A program made the position numbers and the translations under genes. From Bacteroidales bacterium UBA3382 (lineage in GTDB: Bacteria; Bacteroidota; Bacteroidia; Bacteroidales; UBA932): DNA of 18,926 bases. The stretch covers positions 5,995 through 24,920 of the forward strand of contig DEPW01000041.1 of assembly GCA_002358965.1 (NCBI GenBank), given 5' to 3'. The notes beneath the pieces were generated by a model, which saw only the letters and a list, made by a program, of their open reading frames with translations, ran no database searches and had not been told where the DNA came from. This document shows positions 16,925-18,926 of the stretch, piece after piece. Numbering within the stretch: the first letter of the stretch is position 1; every line of letters begins with the position of its first letter.

Positions 16925-17398
16925 TCATTTGTGATGATACGGTTCGCCTTTCATTATCGTGAATGCGCGATAAAGCTGTTCAAGGAAAATCAGTCTCACC
17001 ATCTGGTGGGAAAATGTCATCTTCGACAATGAGACCATACCGTCCGCACGGGCATAGACGCGCTCGGAAAAGCCGTAGGGTCCTCCGATGACAAACACCA
17101 TGTCTCTCGGATCTCGCGCAAACCTGTCCTGCAAAGACGATGCCCATTCTTCCGAACGGCGTTCCTTCCCGTTTTCATCCAGAAGTATCACTTCATCCGC
17201 CGGCCTTATGTGCCTGAGTATGCTTTCGGCCTCCTTTTCCTTTATCTGTACGGCTGTAAGGGACGGCCCCGCTTTCACATCGGGCAGCTCCACCATGCGG
17301 AAGGCGGCATAATGCCCGAGCCTCTCGCAATACATCCCTATCCCTTCCCGGAGATAGCCTTTGTCGGTCTTTCCCACCGTCAACAAAGTAATTTTCAT
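16925..17398 (-). CDS. rlmH: 23S rRNA pseudouridine-1915 N3-methyltransferase RlmH
   Basis: A 157-residue SPOUT methyltransferase of standard length, which methylates pseudouridine 1915 in helix 69 of 23S rRNA using SAM. Visible marks are the start MKITLLTVGKT, the knot/SAM loop VFVIGGPYGFSERV (101-114), LSKMTFSHQMVR and the C-terminal tail with GEPYHHK, which matches the family's conserved G-x-PYH ending. A Bacteroidetes-type promoter sits about 20 bases before the ATG. The kinase gene follows 25 bases after its stop and is probably read from the same transcript. Confidence 0.97.
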   Translation of the reverse strand: MKITLLTVGKTDKGYLREGIGMYCERLGHYAAFRMVELPDVKAGPSLTAVQIKEKEAESILRHIRPADEVILLDENGKERRSEEWASSLQDRFARDPRDMVFVIGGPYGFSERVYARADGMVSLSKMTFSHQMVRLIFLEQLYRAFTIMKGEPYHHK

Positions 17399-17403
17399 AC
17401 ACC

Positions 17404-17460
17404 GAAAGCGTTTCTCGCAAAAATAATCATCTGGCTTGGTATTTGCAAGATCACGCTTTC
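17404..17460. repeat. Inverted repeat GAAAGCGT / ACGCTTTC flanking the rlmH promoter
   Basis: GAAAGCGT (17404-17411) and its exact reverse complement ACGCTTTC (17453-17460) lie 41 bases apart and bracket the gap between the divergent rlmH and DUF4783 genes. They could be paired operator half-sites acting on both genes. An 8-base match in an 80-base gap can also occur by chance (about 1 in 20 by rough estimate). Confidence 0.35.
17418..17448 (-). promoter_or_regulatory. Bacteroidetes-type promoter for rlmH and the kinase
   Basis: On the minus strand, TTG (17446-17448) is followed after 20 bases by TATTTTTG (17418-17425), matching the Bacteroidetes -33 TTG / -7 TAnnTTTG pattern with normal spacing. 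The -7 box is about 20 bases before the rlmH ATG. This is the best promoter match in the window. Confidence 0.55.
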
Positions 17461-17480
17461 AAAAAAATATTTCCCATCCG

Positions 17481-17909
17481 ATGCGAGCGACAATCTACAT
17501 AGCGACTTTAATAGTCTTGTTGTCACCGGGCTTTTTTTCCGCAAAAGCGCAGGACATCGCGGCGATCATGCAAAGGACGGATGCCGATGTCTTCGTCCCG
17601 ATCGGGAAATATATCCAGCAAGGAAACGCCGAAAGCCTTTCGGCCTGGTTCGCGGACAATCTCGAAGTGACCATTCTCGGCAACTCCAACGACTGCTGCA
17701 GCAAGAACCAGGCTAAAGAAATCATGCAGGCGTTCTTCGACGCCAACCCTCCTTACAAGTTCGAAATCATACACAAAAGCGGGGAAAACATCATAAAGCA
17801 TGCGGTCGGCAGGCTTTATTGCAAGCAGGGCAATTACTCAATCATCATATCCGTAATGATCGGCGACAGCGGCAATCACATACAGATACTCAAAATCGAA
17901 AACGAGTGA
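17481..17909 (+). CDS. Secreted DUF4783-like protein
   Basis: A 142-residue protein with a signal peptide: MRATIYIATLIVLLSP followed by GFFSAKA and a likely cleavage before Q24. The mature part (MQRTDADVFVPIGKYIQQGN, then LSAWFADNLEV, a CC pair at NDCCSKNQA, and FFDANPPYKFEIIHK) fits the NTF2-like DUF4783 family of Bacteroidetes, recognised from memory. Function unknown; the fold suggests ligand or protein binding in the periplasm. The ATG at 17481 is chosen because the signal peptide begins right there; a TTG at 17436 would add a charged 15-residue leader in front of it. It is divergent from rlmH (82-base gap) and convergent with the regulator gene (21-base gap), so it is a single-gene unit. 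Confidence 0.83.
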   Translation: MRATIYIATLIVLLSPGFFSAKAQDIAAIMQRTDADVFVPIGKYIQQGNAESLSAWFADNLEVTILGNSNDCCSKNQAKEIMQAFFDANPPYKFEIIHKSGENIIKHAVGRLYCKQGNYSIIISVMIGDSGNHIQILKIENE

Positions 17910-17930
17910 CACTTCCGCCGGGCGGCCGCA

Positions 17931-18926
17931 TCACACATACATATTCACATCATCGAGCGTTATCCTGTCCCTCGAAAGTATCAGAAGTCTCTCAATGACA
18001 TTGTGCAGTTCCCTTATATTGCCGGTCCACGGCTTGGACACGAGCGCTTCTACGGCATCATTGTCGATATCTTTCACGGCTTTTCCGGCATCTGCGCAGA
18101 TTGTCGAAATGAAATGCCTTATGAGCAGAGGGATGTCCTCACGGCGCTCCGACAATGGAGGGACATTGATTACGATGACGCTCAAACGGTGATAGAGGTC
18201 TTCTCTGAAATTGCCCTTGACTATTTCGGACTTCAAATCCTTGTTAGTGGCGGCAAGCACCCTCACATTCACTTCAATGTCCTTGTCTCCTCCGACCCTC
18301 GTAAGTTTACGCTCCTGCAGGACTCTGAGCACCTTTGCCTGGGCAGCGAGCGACATATCCCCGATTTCGTCAAGAAAAAGAGTTCCTCCATCGGCCTGTT
18401 CGAAACTTCCCTTGTGCTGTTTGATCGCCGATGTGAAGGCGCCTTTTTCATGACCGAAGAGCATGCTTTCGATGAGCTCTGAAGGCATGGCAGCGCAATT
18501 CACCTCGATATAAGGCATGCCGCTGCGCCCGCTCTTCTCATGCAACCACTTTGCCACGAGCTCCTTACCGGTTCCGTTAGCTCCGGTTATCAGCACTCTC
18601 GCATCGGTAGGGGCGACACGGTCTATCATCTCCTTGACCTTCCTGATTGCAGGAGACTCTCCTACCATTTCAGGGACTCCTTTTATCTTCTTTTTGAGTA
18701 TGTTCTTTTCCTTCACAAGCGCGGACTTGTCGGTAGCGTTTTTCAGTGTAATGAGTATGCGGTTTAGATCCAACGGCTTTTGGATGAAATCGTACGCCCC
18801 TTTTTTGATACATTCGACCGCAGTGTCTATGGTACCGTGGCCTGAAATCATTATGACCGGGGCTTCGTGTCCGCTTTCCATGAACTTATCCAAAAACTCT
18901 ATTCCGTCCATATTGGGCATCTTGAT
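17931..18926 (-). CDS. Sigma-54 (NtrC-like) response regulator without DNA-binding domain, 5' end outside window
   Basis: The frame is open to the right edge (331 visible codons, beginning I-K-MPNMDG), so the receiver is cut just after its expected phosphoacceptor Asp. Counting from the Met of MPNMDG: receiver remainder 1-65 with MISGHG and the conserved K of QKPL (K48); AAA+ domain about 85-315 with Walker A GANGTGKE (113-120), Walker B TLFLDE (180-185), and arginine-rich FREDLYHRLS (238-247). The sigma-54 contact loop reads GAFTSA, not GAFTGA, with Ser at 164. The protein stops at DDVNMYV, 329 residues in, where a Fis-type helix-turn-helix would normally begin; only 21 bases separate its stop from the neighbouring gene. 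Likely partner: the NtrY-like kinase at 13243-16899. From memory, HTH-less versions occur elsewhere in Bacteroidetes. Confidence 0.92.
   Translation of the reverse strand: MKMPNMDGIEFLDKFMESGHEAPVIMISGHGTIDTAVECIKKGAYDFIQKPLDLNRILITLKNATDKSALVKEKNILKKKIKGVPEMVGESPAIRKVKEMIDRVAPTDARVLITGANGTGKELVAKWLHEKSGRSGMPYIEVNCAAMPSELIESMLFGHEKGAFTSAIKQHKGSFEQADGGTLFLDEIGDMSLAAQAKVLRVLQERKLTRVGGDKDIEVNVRVLAATNKDLKSEIVKGNFREDLYHRLSVIVINVPPLSERREDIPLLIRHFISTICADAGKAVKDIDNDAVEALVSKPWTGNIRELHNVIERLLILSRDRITLDDVNMYV

Noticed and set aside
17436..17480. TTG start extending the DUF4783 protein by 15 residues
   Set aside because: It would place a charged segment before an evident signal peptide that begins exactly at the ATG at 17481.
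17915..17925. GC-rich palindrome CCGCCGGGCGG between DUF4783 and the regulator as a bidirectional terminator
   Set aside because: The stem is only four to five base pairs with a minimal loop and no U-run follows on either strand.
1..18926. Defence, mobile or phage system
   Set aside because: No transposase, integrase, toxin-antitoxin pair, restriction enzyme, CRISPR array or direct-repeat boundary was visible; all genes fit core chromosomal functions.

Overview
The window looks like a chromosomal segment from a member of the Bacteroidota, most likely order Bacteroidales. Evidence: the Bacteroidetes-style glycogen gene set, a DUF4783-type secreted protein, a very large NtrY-like sensor kinase with an NtrC-like regulator that has no DNA-binding domain, TAnnTTTG-type promoter boxes, and mostly weak Shine-Dalgarno sequences. 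I cannot name a genus. Coding density is very high: no gene-free stretch exceeds about 90 bases, and I see no tRNA, rRNA, CRISPR array, insertion sequence or phage gene.

Region 1 (1-9986, minus strand) reads as one long operon in the order xseA, xseB, glgB, debranching enzyme, GT4 glycosyltransferase, GH57 glycosidase, then a fused glycogen synthase (GT3)-glucan phosphorylase (GT35) that runs off the left edge. Exonuclease VII leads a nearly complete cytoplasmic glycogen pathway: chain elongation, branching, debranching and phosphorolysis, plus two enzymes of less certain role (GH57, GT4). No glgC (ADP-glucose pyrophosphorylase) is visible, which fits a nucleotide-sugar supply encoded elsewhere; a GT3 synthase would be expected to use UDP-glucose.

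Region 2 (10077-13256, plus strand) diverges from xseA across an A/T-rich 90-base promoter region. It carries engB, prs, a 90-residue Cys-rich membrane protein and der. The two ribosome-assembly GTPases flank PRPP synthetase, with gaps of only 6 bases.

Region 3 (13243-18926) holds a 1218-residue membrane histidine kinase and rlmH (both minus), a small secreted DUF4783-like protein (plus, divergent from rlmH), and the 3' part of a sigma-54-type response regulator (minus, cut by the right edge). der and the kinase converge and overlap by 14 bases. Kinase and regulator are plausible partners because both are of the NtrY/NtrC type, but they are separated by rlmH and the oppositely oriented DUF4783 gene.

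Most genes here are ordinary housekeeping functions. The most unusual items are the synthase-phosphorylase fusion, the departures from canonical motifs in the debranching enzyme, the regulator that ends right after its AAA+ domain and carries GAFTSA instead of GAFTGA, and the architecture of its likely kinase. I found no clear evidence of a wholly undescribed system.
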